A stretch of DNA of 64,000 nucleotides from assembly GCA_050949705.1 (NCBI GenBank), contig JBMNGG010000001.1:1-64000 (forward strand). Direction: 5' to 3'. Source of the DNA: JBMNGG01 sp050949705 (GTDB taxonomy: Bacteria; Bacillota; Thermosediminibacteria; Thermosediminibacterales; Tepidanaerobacteraceae). The translations under genes and the position numbers were made by a program. The first letter of the stretch is position 1. Every line of letters begins with the position of its first letter. The notes under the pieces are model-generated. The model was not told where the DNA came from. It was given only the letters and a program-made list of their open reading frames with translations, and did not search any database. Positions 17,479 through 25,637 of this stretch are shown piece by piece.

Positions 17479-18672
17479 ATGAGCTTTAAAATTAATGAGA
17501 GTGTAACTTGGGTTGGAAAGATAGACTGGGAACTTCAAACATTTCATGGTATGGAATATACAACACATAGGGGGACTGCCTACAACTCTTATCTTGTTAA
17601 AGATGAAAAGGTTGCCCTTATAGATACTGTTTGGGAGCCTTTTGCTGAAGAGTTTGTAGAGAATCTAGAAAAAGAAATAAGCTTAGATAAAATCGACTAT
17701 ATAATTGCGAATCACGGTGAAATAGACCATAGTGGTGCACTGCCTGCCTTAATGAGAAAAACACCCAATACTCCTATATACTGTACTCAAAATGGTATTA
17801 AATCATTAAAAGGTCAGTACCATCAAGACTGGAATTTCGTGCCGGTAAAAACGGGAGATAAACTAAGCCTGGGTAAAAAAGATTTAATTTTCGTAGAAGC
17901 ACCTATGCTTCATTGGCCAGACAGCATGTTTGCATATCTTACAGGAGATAATATTCTATTCAGTAATGATGCCTTTGGTCAACACTATGCTACGGAAAAT
18001 ATGTATAATGACTTGGTTGATCAAGCAGAGCTTTATCAGGAAGCAATAAAATACTATGCAAATATCTTAACACCTTTTAGCAAGCTGGTAGACAAAAAAA
18101 TCGATGAAGTATTAAGTCTAAACTTACCGGTTGATATGATATGCCCCAGTCATGGCGTAATCTGGCGAGACAACCCCTTACAAATAGTTAAAAAATATCA
18201 GGAATGGGCAAGGGATTATCAGGAAAATCAAGTGGCCATAGTCTATGATACAATGTGGAATGGAACACGAAGGATGGCAGAATCAATAGCCCAAGGTATA
18301 AAAGAAGTGAACGAAGAAATAACTGTAAAACTATATAATTGCGCGCGTTCAGACAATAATGATATTGTTACTGAAGTTTTTAAATCAAAGGGAATAGTAG
18401 TGGGCTCTCCTACCATAAATCGCACTATTTTGCATGCAGTTGCAGGATTTTTAGGCCTAATTAAAGGACTGGGCTTTAAAAATAAAAAAGCTGCAGCTTT
18501 TGGGGCATATGGATGGAGCGGAGAGTCGGTAAAAGTAATCACTGAAGAATTAAAAGAATCAGGTTTTGAAGTAGTTGACGAAGGTCTTAAATTATTGTGG
18601 TATCCAGATGATGAAGGCCAAAAGCTTTGTAAAGATTTCGGAAGAAAGCTTGGAGAGGAATTGAAAAATTAA
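17479..18672 (+). CDS. fprA: A-type flavo-diiron protein (FprA)
   Basis: A 397-residue protein with a metallo-beta-lactamase-like diiron domain, then a flavodoxin domain (about residues 250-395). The iron ligands are seen in HGEIDH (about 80-85) and in HWPDSMF, SNDAFGQH and CPSHG further on. The FMN loop is YDTMWNGTRRMA. These enzymes reduce oxygen to water, or nitric oxide to nitrous oxide, with electrons from rubredoxin or F420-type donors, and protect anaerobes. A GGAGG site precedes the ATG. No rubredoxin gene is adjacent. Confidence 0.9.
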   Translation: MSFKINESVTWVGKIDWELQTFHGMEYTTHRGTAYNSYLVKDEKVALIDTVWEPFAEEFVENLEKEISLDKIDYIIANHGEIDHSGALPALMRKTPNTPIYCTQNGIKSLKGQYHQDWNFVPVKTGDKLSLGKKDLIFVEAPMLHWPDSMFAYLTGDNILFSNDAFGQHYATENMYNDLVDQAELYQEAIKYYANILTPFSKLVDKKIDEVLSLNLPVDMICPSHGVIWRDNPLQIVKKYQEWARDYQENQVAIVYDTMWNGTRRMAESIAQGIKEVNEEITVKLYNCARSDNNDIVTEVFKSKGIVVGSPTINRTILHAVAGFLGLIKGLGFKNKKAAAFGAYGWSGESVKVITEELKESGFEVVDEGLKLLWYPDDEGQKLCKDFGRKLGEELKN

Positions 18673-18741
18673 TTAAAAAAACCTGATAAAAATTAACCGA
18701 TATAAATAAAAAATATTGTTTTTTCATGATCCCTATGCTAT

Positions 18742-18778
18742 TATAATTATAGAGTAATATTTGAGCAATTGTTCAAAT
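18742..18778 (+). promoter_or_regulatory. -10 element and SmtB/CadC-type operator
   Basis: A TATAAT at 18742-18747 is followed at 18759-18778 by the imperfect palindrome ATTTGAGCAATTGTTCAAAT. Its spacing and core (TTGAGCA, TGTTCAA) match the 12-2-12 sites of ArsR/SmtB metal sensors. It sits between the promoter and the metal ATPase start, a position suited to metal-relieved repression. No arsR-type gene is adjacent, so the repressor would act in trans. Confidence 0.65.
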
Positions 18779-18806
18779 GATAAAATAAGCGTAAAGGGGA
18801 TCTTCA

Positions 18807-20909
18807 ATGATATATGAATTGAGAGGTCTTGATTGTCCTAGTTGTGCTTCAAAAATTGAAAGAGAACTAAATAAAGTCGAAGGTCTTTCAGATGTTACCT
18901 TGAATTTTGCAACTCGTACTATTGATATAGAGCCCAGTTTCGAAGGAGAAGTAGTTAAGATTTTGACAAAAATGGAACCACATGTAAAACTTGTTCCGAA
19001 AGAATCATTTAGTAAGAATAACGAAGCCGATGAAGAAAGCAGAACCTTGCTTCGAAAAAAGCTTTACAGCATTATTTTATCGGCAATTTTCCTAGTAATA
19101 GGAATAGCCTACTCTTCAAAATTACGTGCTTTAAACCTGTTTTTGGAATATGTACCATTTTTAGTGGCATACTTTTTAGCAGGCTATGAGGTTATTGGCT
19201 CAGCTTTTAAAAATATTGCAAGAGGGGAAATTTTTGATGAAAATTTTCTCATGACAATTGCTACTATTGGAGCCTTCGCAATTCACGAATTGCCTGAAGC
19301 CGTTGGAGTTATGTTGTTTTTTTCGGTTGGTGAGTATTTCCAGTCTCTGGCAGTTGCCAGATCTCGCAGTTCAATTGCAAATCTGATGGATATTCGTTCT
19401 GACTATGCAAATATATTAACCGACAATGGCATCCGTCGGGTTTCGCCGGAAGAAGTGAAAATTGGTGAAACTATAGTTGTGCGGCCTGGGGAAAAGGTGC
19501 CTTTAGATGGGCTTGTTTTAAAAGGAAGTTCATATTTGGATACTTCCGCTCTTACGGGTGAATCTGTTCCCCGCCAGGTAAATCCCAAGGATAAGGTACT
19601 GGCAGGCATGGTAAATACTCATGGTTTGCTGGAAGTGAAAGTAGAAAAAGAGTTTGGGGAATCTTCGGTTTCAAAGATATTAAACCTAGTTCAAAATGCA
19701 TCTGGCCGAAAAGCTCGTACAGAACAATTTATAACTAAATTTGCCCGTTATTATACTCCTTTTGTAGTTTTTTCGGCATTAGCCATTGCATTGGTGCCTC
19801 CATTAGTGATTCCCGGTGAAAGCATAGCTAAATGGGTATACAGGGCTTTAACCATGCTGGTTATTTCTTGTCCCTGTGCTTTGGTGGTGTCAATACCATT
19901 AGGATACTTTGGGGGCATAGGTGGTGCTTCAAGACGGGGAATCCTTGTTAAAGGGGCGAATTACTTAGAAGCTCTTACTAATGTGGATTCAGTAGTCTTT
20001 GATAAGACTGGCACCCTTACTAAAGGTGTTTTTGAAGTTTCGAATATAATAGGTGCAAACGGTTATTCCAAGGACGAAGTTTTAGGACTTGCAGCACATG
20101 CTGAAGCTCATTCAAGCCATCCCATAGCAAAGTCCATACTGAAAGCATATAAGGGCAATGTTGATGAATCCTTGGTGAAGGATTATAAGGAGATAGCGGG
20201 TTACGGCATAATAGCCAGTGTCAAAGGAAAAGAAGTTATTGCAGGTAATGCCAAACTTCTCAAAGAACATAGAATTATTTTGGAAAAAGAAGAGACACAT
20301 AAAACTATCGTTTATATTGCTGTAGATGGTGATTATGCAGGTCATATAGCAATTTCAGATGAACTTCGCCCTGATGCAGTTGAAGCTGTCAAAGAACTTA
20401 AAGATTTAGGTGTGAATCATGTTGCAATGCTAACAGGTGACAATGAAAAAACAGCCCACACGATAGCAAAGGAATTAGGTCTTGATGGATACAATGCAGA
20501 ATTATTGCCACAGCATAAGGTTAAGAAGCTGGAGGAATACCAAAATGCCCATGGAAAAAGAAGAAAAACAGTTTTTGTAGGTGATGGTATAAATGACGCA
20601 CCGGTTATAACTCGGGCTGATGTGGGTATTGCCATGGGTGGATTGGGTTCTGATGCGGCTATAGAAGCAGCAGATGTTGTGATAATGGAGGATATGCCCT
20701 CAAAAGTGGCTGAAGCTATTAGAATAGCTAGACATACTAAAAAAATAGTTATTCAAAATATAGTTTTTGCTTTGGGAGTAAAGGGAATATTTCTTGCTTT
20801 AGGAGCTGCAGGGTCAGCAAATATGTGGCAAGCAGTGTTTGCTGATGTTGGTGTTGCACTCCTAGCTATACTAAATTCCACAAGGACACTGATCTTTAAA
20901 TCAAAATAA
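18807..20909 (+). CDS. cadA: Heavy-metal P1B-type ATPase (Zn/Cd/Pb type)
   Basis: A 700-residue transporter. An N-terminal HMA domain with CPSC (residues 10-13) is followed by membrane helices, an actuator loop with LTGES, the metal-binding helix motif SCPCAL, the phosphorylation motif DKTGTLT and an ATP-binding domain with the HP motif SSHP and GDGINDAP. The last helices contain ADVGVALLAILN, whose Asp is typical of the Zn/Cd/Pb (P1B-2) class. It exports divalent soft metals. An SmtB-like operator lies upstream. Confidence 0.9.
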   Translation: MIYELRGLDCPSCASKIERELNKVEGLSDVTLNFATRTIDIEPSFEGEVVKILTKMEPHVKLVPKESFSKNNEADEESRTLLRKKLYSIILSAIFLVIGIAYSSKLRALNLFLEYVPFLVAYFLAGYEVIGSAFKNIARGEIFDENFLMTIATIGAFAIHELPEAVGVMLFFSVGEYFQSLAVARSRSSIANLMDIRSDYANILTDNGIRRVSPEEVKIGETIVVRPGEKVPLDGLVLKGSSYLDTSALTGESVPRQVNPKDKVLAGMVNTHGLLEVKVEKEFGESSVSKILNLVQNASGRKARTEQFITKFARYYTPFVVFSALAIALVPPLVIPGESIAKWVYRALTMLVISCPCALVVSIPLGYFGGIGGASRRGILVKGANYLEALTNVDSVVFDKTGTLTKGVFEVSNIIGANGYSKDEVLGLAAHAEAHSSHPIAKSILKAYKGNVDESLVKDYKEIAGYGIIASVKGKEVIAGNAKLLKEHRIILEKEETHKTIVYIAVDGDYAGHIAISDELRPDAVEAVKELKDLGVNHVAMLTGDNEKTAHTIAKELGLDGYNAELLPQHKVKKLEEYQNAHGKRRKTVFVGDGINDAPVITRADVGIAMGGLGSDAAIEAADVVIMEDMPSKVAEAIRIARHTKKIVIQNIVFALGVKGIFLALGAAGSANMWQAVFADVGVALLAILNSTRTLIFKSK

Positions 20910-20923
20910 AATACACATAAAAG

Positions 20924-20957
20924 ATGGGAGTAGTTTTGATCAAAAAACTGCTCCCAT
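20924..20957. terminator. Convergent bidirectional terminator
   Basis: Inverted repeat ATGGGAGTAGTTTT and AAAAACTGCTCCCAT, with A/T tracts on both sides, between the metal ATPase gene and the minus-strand DUF1540 gene. Confidence 0.7.
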
Positions 20958-20968
20958 TTACTTAACTC

Positions 20969-21430
20969 TTATATATATTTCTCTCCTTTTTCCCGGGACT
21001 TTTGGAGTTTTTCATTATTGGATTTTTTCCCGTTATACTCAAAAGTTGCACAATCTGTAGCCTGACATTCCTTAGCATCCCTTCCTGTTATCTCAATTGT
21101 ATCGATATTACACAGGTCCCCTTCCTGATAATATTTGCATGTATCTACAATACATGTTACGGTTGGATTAAGTTTTCGTCCGATACCCACCAATTCTTCT
21201 GCAAAACCCACCCAATTTACATTATCAGCAGAACCGATAAAATTAGCCAGACCTCGGCGTTCTTCAAAAGTTTTACACATTGTTTGCTCTTGAGATACTG
21301 ACATCTTACCTACTTCTTCATTTAAAATATCAATATTCCCTGCTCCACATAAGTTTGCGGGGAGCCAATGAGTACAAGTGTTGACAACACACTTGACTTC
21401 AGGGTTGGGAGTTTTGTTATTTTTAGCCAT
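20969..21430 (-). CDS. DUF1540-domain cysteine-rich protein
   Basis: A 153-residue soluble protein with two related cysteine-rich segments: VKCVVNTCTHWLPANLC (about residues 12-28), then a MCKTFE cysteine, and VTCIVDTCKYYQEGDLC (about 91-107) with CATFEY. This pattern of four cysteines per unit matches tandem DUF1540 domains, a family common in spore formers and presumed to bind metal. No function is known. The C-terminus is charged and probably flexible. Confidence 0.75.
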   Translation of the reverse strand: MAKNNKTPNPEVKCVVNTCTHWLPANLCGAGNIDILNEEVGKMSVSQEQTMCKTFEERRGLANFIGSADNVNWVGFAEELVGIGRKLNPTVTCIVDTCKYYQEGDLCNIDTIEITGRDAKECQATDCATFEYNGKKSNNEKLQKSREKGEKYI

Positions 21431-21604
21431 ATGAACACTCCTATACTTATTCTGGTAAACAAACCATTATTATTATTTACCATATTACATCAATACTTGC
21501 ATTGCGGATTTAACCAATATAATGTAATATATATATGCATAAGATTAGAATTTTCTTAAATCCATTTTCTACTTAGATGATAAAAATAAAGGTCAGGTGA
21601 TTTT

Positions 21605-22270
21605 ATGTTAACAAAAGATGAACTGGCTAAGTACATAGATCATACATTATTAAAACCCACAGCGACCCTTGAAGAAATAAAACTATTATGCTTAGAAGCT
21701 AGAGAATACGGATTTAAATCAGTCTGTGTTAATTCCTGTTATGTCAGACAAGCAGTAGATTTTTTAAAAGACAGCGCGGTAAATGTGGCAGTAACTGTTG
21801 GTTTTCCTTTAGGGGCAATGTCGACAGCTTCTAAAGTATTTGAAGCCGTAGAAGCAATTAAAGCAGGTGCAGTGGAAGTAGATATGGTTATGAATGTAGG
21901 GCTTTTAAAAAGCGGAGATTTTTATTATGTAGTGGAAGACATAAGCCAGGTTGTTAAAGCAGTAAAAGATATAAACAATGACAGTATAATAAAAGTAATT
22001 TTAGAAATGTGCTATCTTGATGAAAGTGAAAAAGTTTCGGCATGTCAACTGGCTAAAGATGCAGGGGCTGACTTTATAAAAACATCAACGGGATTTGGTT
22101 CCGGTGGTGCTACTATTGAAGATGTAAAACTTATGAAAAAGCTTGCAGGTGATTCCATGGGCATTAAGGCTGCTGGAGGAATTAGGGATTTAAATACAGC
22201 CCTTGCCATGATCGAAGCTGGAGCAACAAGAATTGGAACTAGCTCAGGAATTGCCATAATAAAGGACTGA
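21605..22270 (+). CDS. deoC: Deoxyribose-phosphate aldolase
   Basis: A 221-residue class I aldolase, full length for DeoC. It shows DHTLLKP near the N-terminus, VCVNSCYV, the GFPLG loop, the Asp/Lys catalytic pair (EVDMVMN and FIKTSTGFG with the Schiff-base lysine) and KAAGGIR. It splits 2-deoxyribose-5-phosphate into glyceraldehyde-3-phosphate and acetaldehyde in nucleoside catabolism. It is followed at 28 bp by the pyruvate-kinase-like gene, likely one transcript. Confidence 0.93.
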   Translation: MLTKDELAKYIDHTLLKPTATLEEIKLLCLEAREYGFKSVCVNSCYVRQAVDFLKDSAVNVAVTVGFPLGAMSTASKVFEAVEAIKAGAVEVDMVMNVGLLKSGDFYYVVEDISQVVKAVKDINNDSIIKVILEMCYLDESEKVSACQLAKDAGADFIKTSTGFGSGGATIEDVKLMKKLAGDSMGIKAAGGIRDLNTALAMIEAGATRIGTSSGIAIIKD

Positions 22271-22298
22271 ATACCGAAAAAACAAGGAGGTAATCATA

Positions 22299-22850
22299 AT
22301 GTATTGGGAAAAGTCCGGAAGACAAAACACAGAAAAAACCCTTGAACTTGTAAAAGAGGCAGTTAAAGAACGTGGGATAAGATACGTTGTTGTGGCAACA
22401 TCTAAAGGTAAGACAGGAGTGATGGCTAAAAATGCCGATCTAGGAGCAAATCTTGTTTGTGTAACTCATGCAGCAGGATTTGAAGAGCCTGGTGTTATAG
22501 AAGTGCCTGAAGATATTAGGCAAGAATTAATTGATTCAGGTGTAAAGGTTTTAACTACAACCCATGTGCTTTCCGGGGCTGAACGAGGTATGAGTAGAAA
22601 ATTTGGTGGAGTTTATCCTGTGGAAATAATTGCAAACACTCTAAGAATGCTGGGTCAAGGAACAAAAGTTTGTGTGGAAATTTCAGTTATGGCCTTAGAT
22701 GCAGGATTAATTCCCTATGGAGAAGATGTTATAGCAGTGGGAGGTACAGATGAAGGAGCTGACACTGCTATTATTTTAAGGCCTGCCCATGCTGCTGATA
22801 TCTTTGATACTTGGATTTCGGAAATATTATGCAAACCCGCATATAAATAG
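22299..22850 (+). CDS. Stand-alone pyruvate kinase C-terminal-like protein
   Basis: A 183-residue protein that corresponds to the pyruvate kinase alpha/beta (C-terminal) domain without the catalytic barrel. Characteristic parts are the N-terminal helix (NTEKTLELVKEAVKERGI), VVATSKGKTG and the late EISVMALDAGLIPYGEDVIAVGGTD-type strand turns. In full kinases this domain is allosteric. Isolated copies occur in Firmicutes and archaea with no settled role. An AAGGAGG site precedes the ATG, and coupling with deoC suggests a link to sugar phosphate metabolism. Confidence 0.75.
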   Translation: MYWEKSGRQNTEKTLELVKEAVKERGIRYVVVATSKGKTGVMAKNADLGANLVCVTHAAGFEEPGVIEVPEDIRQELIDSGVKVLTTTHVLSGAERGMSRKFGGVYPVEIIANTLRMLGQGTKVCVEISVMALDAGLIPYGEDVIAVGGTDEGADTAIILRPAHAADIFDTWISEILCKPAYK

Positions 22851-22917
22851 GTTTGTAGAAAGAAAAGTGTTTGACAAGAACAAGATTTTATGATAAGTTT
22901 TATAAAAATGAATAACA

Positions 22918-23125
22918 TACCTCATCTCAAAAAGAGTTGAGGTAGAGGCGCGATGTATCAAGAGTAAGTTTGTGGAGGCTGGGAAAGCCGATTAACCAAG
23001 CCCAAAGGGATCATCGCCGAAGTATAGTTTTCATCCCAAAGACTATACTGGGTCTATATCTAACAGGTATAGGACTGTCACTGGAGTAATTCAGTGGAGC
23101 GCTACTTCAAGAGAGAGGTATTTGC
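22918..23125 (+). ncRNA. Lysine riboswitch
   Basis: The leader of the diaminopimelate dehydrogenase gene has conserved lysine-aptamer blocks in order: GTAGAGGCGCGATG, GGGAAAGCCGA, a CATCGCCGAAG block, ACTGTCACTGGAG and finally GTGGAGCGCTACTTC, which pairs with the first block. A TTGACA at about 22871 may be the -35 region. Lysine binding would favour the downstream terminator and shut off ddh, as expected for feedback control of lysine synthesis. Confidence 0.9.
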
Positions 23126-23132
23126 CTAGGTA

Positions 23133-23170
23133 AAAACAACCGGCAAATCGCCTGGTTGTTTTGTTTTTTT
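23133..23170 (+). terminator. Riboswitch-controlled terminator
   Basis: The stem AAAACAACC with GGTTGTTTTG is followed by a T run. The loop-side GGCAAAT can pair instead with ATTTGCC at about 23119-23125 just upstream, giving an antiterminator that competes with the terminator. Confidence 0.85.
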
Positions 23171-23219
23171 CAGAGGGAAAATATTGATAGCAGCAATTGC
23201 TCAAGGAGGAAGAATCACT

Positions 23220-24131
23220 ATGTCAAAAACAAGAATAGCAGTGGTGGGTTTTGGAAATGTAGGAAGGGAAGTTTTACCGGCTGTCAAAGAGAGTCCTGAC
23301 ATGGAAGTAGCTGGAATAATACTGAGAGATCAGAAAAAGGTAGATGCCACTCAGAAGAAGGTAGGACCAGATGTGCCTGTAGTAACAGACATAGAACAAC
23401 TAAATAATGTAGATGTAGCTATCCTAAGTATTCCCAGTCGTGCTATATCTGATGTTGCTCCTAAGTATTTGGAAATGGGAATTAATACGATAGATAGTTT
23501 TGATATTCATGGAGACCCCGTTATTGACCTTAGAAAAAAACTTGATGATATAGGAAAAGCAAATAATTCTGTTGCAGTAATATCCTCAGGATGGGATCCT
23601 GGTTCAGATTCCATAATTAGAGCCTTAGTGGAGGTAATTGCACCAAAAGGTCTAACATATACGAATTTCGGGCCGGGTATGAGTCTTGGCCATACAGTTG
23701 TTGTAAAGTCCATTGAAGGTGTAGAAGATGCTCTTTCTATGACAATTCCAGAAGGCACAGGACTGCACAAGCGCCTTGTTTATGTTAAAGTAAAAGATGG
23801 TTACAATTTTGAAGAGATTGCAGACTCGGTAAAGAAGGATCCCTATTTTATTCATGATGAAACTCATGTATATAAAGTAGATGATGTCAAGAGCCTTATA
23901 GATACAGGACATGGTGTACACATGGAAAGAAAAGGAGTATCTGGCACAACTCACAACCAACGCATAGAATTTATCATGTCTATATGCAATCCTGCAGCTG
24001 CTGCCCAGATTATGGTTTCTGCCGCCCGGGCAAGCCTAAAGCAAAAACCTGGCTGTTATACAACCCTGGAAATACCACTTATAGATTTCCTATATGGTGA
24101 AAAAGAACAACTATTAAAACGCTTAATTTAA
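23220..24131 (+). CDS. ddh: meso-Diaminopimelate dehydrogenase
   Basis: A 303-residue NADP-dependent Ddh. It has an N-terminal Rossmann fold (VVGFGNVGRE), SSGWDPGSDS in the substrate domain and GPGMSLGHTV near the middle, all typical of Ddh. It aminates tetrahydrodipicolinate directly to meso-DAP, a one-step route to cell-wall DAP and lysine. I chose the ATG at 23220, 10 bases after AAGGAGG, over the upstream in-frame ATG-type start at 23184. It is controlled by the lysine riboswitch directly upstream. Confidence 0.9.
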   Translation: MSKTRIAVVGFGNVGREVLPAVKESPDMEVAGIILRDQKKVDATQKKVGPDVPVVTDIEQLNNVDVAILSIPSRAISDVAPKYLEMGINTIDSFDIHGDPVIDLRKKLDDIGKANNSVAVISSGWDPGSDSIIRALVEVIAPKGLTYTNFGPGMSLGHTVVVKSIEGVEDALSMTIPEGTGLHKRLVYVKVKDGYNFEEIADSVKKDPYFIHDETHVYKVDDVKSLIDTGHGVHMERKGVSGTTHNQRIEFIMSICNPAAAAQIMVSAARASLKQKPGCYTTLEIPLIDFLYGEKEQLLKRLI

Positions 24132-24161
24132 TCCAATAAAGTAATGCAGTCGAATAATCTT

Positions 24162-24220
24162 GGGGTCAGGCTTAAGCTTACTTTTTCCAAAGAGAGGTAA
24201 ACTTAAGCCTGACCCCTTTT
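24162..24220 (+). terminator. Strong terminator after ddh
   Basis: A perfect 15-bp stem (GGGGTCAGGCTTAAG with CTTAAGCCTGACCCC) with a 25-base loop and a TTTT end. The GGGGTCAGGC sequence recurs as an intergenic motif in many bacteria. Confidence 0.75.
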
Positions 24221-24364
24221 GTTATTTGTCTAAGCTTCTATGAAGGCAGAATAAATAAATCAAACAATACAAAATTGCATTATAAGAGTGACAATTTACT
24301 ATACCTAGCTATATATATTTGATATAATATTCTTATAATACAATTTAAAGGAGGGAGAAGAAAT

Positions 24365-25210
24365 TTGGAAAGAATACCTTTTATGAAAATGAATGGCTGT
24401 GGAAACGATTTTATAGTAGTAGATAACCGGCAGGGCATAATGGAGGAATACGATCTTCCGGAATTCATAAGGCGAGTGTGTGCCCGTCGTATCTCACTGG
24501 GTGCTGACGGATTTATGATGATAGAAAATTCCGACATAGCTGATTTTAAAATGCGTTACTTCAATGCTGACAGTAGTGAAGGTGAAATGTGTGGCAATGG
24601 CGCCCGTTGTATTTCAAGATTTGCCTTTCTAAATGGAGTTGCAGGAAGTGAAATGACATTTGAAACCATTGCGGGAATTTACCAGTCTAAGGTAGTAGGT
24701 AAAAATGTCCGATTAAAATTCCCTCCAGTCAAAACAAGGGACATTTCCCTTAATCAGACCAATACTTTTGATGGTAAAACCCTTGAATACCACAATGCTT
24801 TAGTCGGTGTTCCTCATGTGATTTTATATCGGGATGATGTTGACACTATGGATTATAGAGAGCTTTATTCTCTAGGAAGAACAATTCGCTACCATAAAAG
24901 CTTTCCCACTGGTACCAATGTAAATTTCATAAAAGTTATGGATGACAGAAATGTAATAATCAGGACTTATGAGCGAGGAGTAGAGGACGAAACTCTCGCT
25001 TGTGGTACAGGTTCTACAGCTGCTGCTATAGTATCCTGCTTATTATGTAAAACAAGAGCACCGGTAACAGTACATACGAGGGCTGGACTGTTAAAGATAT
25101 ATTTTGACTTGGAAAAGGATTTGATCGATAACTTATACATGGAAGGCAATGCCAAAGTTGTAGCTGAAGGATATATACTGCCTGATGCATGGGAAAAAGA
25201 AAGGGGATAA
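24365..25210 (+). CDS. dapF: Diaminopimelate epimerase
   Basis: A 281-residue pseudosymmetric epimerase converting LL-DAP to meso-DAP. Both catalytic cysteines are visible in EMCGNGARC and LACGTGSTAAA, and the N-terminal NGCGNDF motif is present. The start is a TTG preceded by GGAGGGAG. It seems to have its own promoter (TATAAT at 24323-24328). Having both dapF and ddh means the cell can reach meso-DAP by two routes. Only ddh carries the riboswitch here. Confidence 0.93.
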   Translation: MERIPFMKMNGCGNDFIVVDNRQGIMEEYDLPEFIRRVCARRISLGADGFMMIENSDIADFKMRYFNADSSEGEMCGNGARCISRFAFLNGVAGSEMTFETIAGIYQSKVVGKNVRLKFPPVKTRDISLNQTNTFDGKTLEYHNALVGVPHVILYRDDVDTMDYRELYSLGRTIRYHKSFPTGTNVNFIKVMDDRNVIIRTYERGVEDETLACGTGSTAAAIVSCLLCKTRAPVTVHTRAGLLKIYFDLEKDLIDNLYMEGNAKVVAEGYILPDAWEKERG

Positions 25211-25364
25211 AAAAACTAATAATTGTAAAAATAGATAGTGAAATTATCTGAAACATTTTACCCGAAAAACTTGGCTAAATAGAGAAAAATCCCAAAAAAG
25301 CTAAAAGCTATCGGGATTGCATAGTATTGTATATTTTATTAAAAAGTGCTATGATAAAGACGAA

Positions 25365-25525
25365 TTTCCACACATATACAGCCGCATGGAAAGGCCATAG
25401 AGACCCTTTAAGTGTATGCGGACGGGGCAAGCCGCAACCGGGTGAAACTCTTAGGCAAAACCTTTGTATTAGCCTATGGGAGAGTATTTGTGTGATGTGG
25501 GAAATCTTTCAGGCTTAAGGTCAGG
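25365..25525 (+). ncRNA. Glycine riboswitch (second aptamer degenerate)
   Basis: The leader of the glycine cleavage operon contains the glycine-aptamer core GCCGCAACCGGGTGAAACTCTTAGGCAAAA at about 25431-25460, shown here in two parts: GCCGCAACCGGG and AAACTCTTAGGCAAAA. A shorter second unit follows, with GGGAGAG and GGGAAATCTTTCAGGCTTA and flanking TAGCCT/AGGCTTA arms. It looks like a reduced or ghost second aptamer. Position directly before gcvT supports the call. Binding of glycine would turn the operon on. Confidence 0.7.
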
Positions 25526-25526
25526 G

Positions 25527-25569
25527 GTTCTAAGTATAAACGTTTTCTTTATTATACTTAGAACTTTTT
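25527..25569 (+). terminator. Terminator in the gcv leader
   Basis: Stem GTTCTAAGTATAA with TTATACTTAGAAC and a TTTTT end, 69 bp before gcvT. It is the likely expression platform of the glycine riboswitch. Confidence 0.75.
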
Positions 25570-25637
25570 GTAATTAAAGTAACAAATTTTTCAATAAAGT
25601 CGGAGCTTAAAAAATAATATTAACAAGGAGGGACGAA

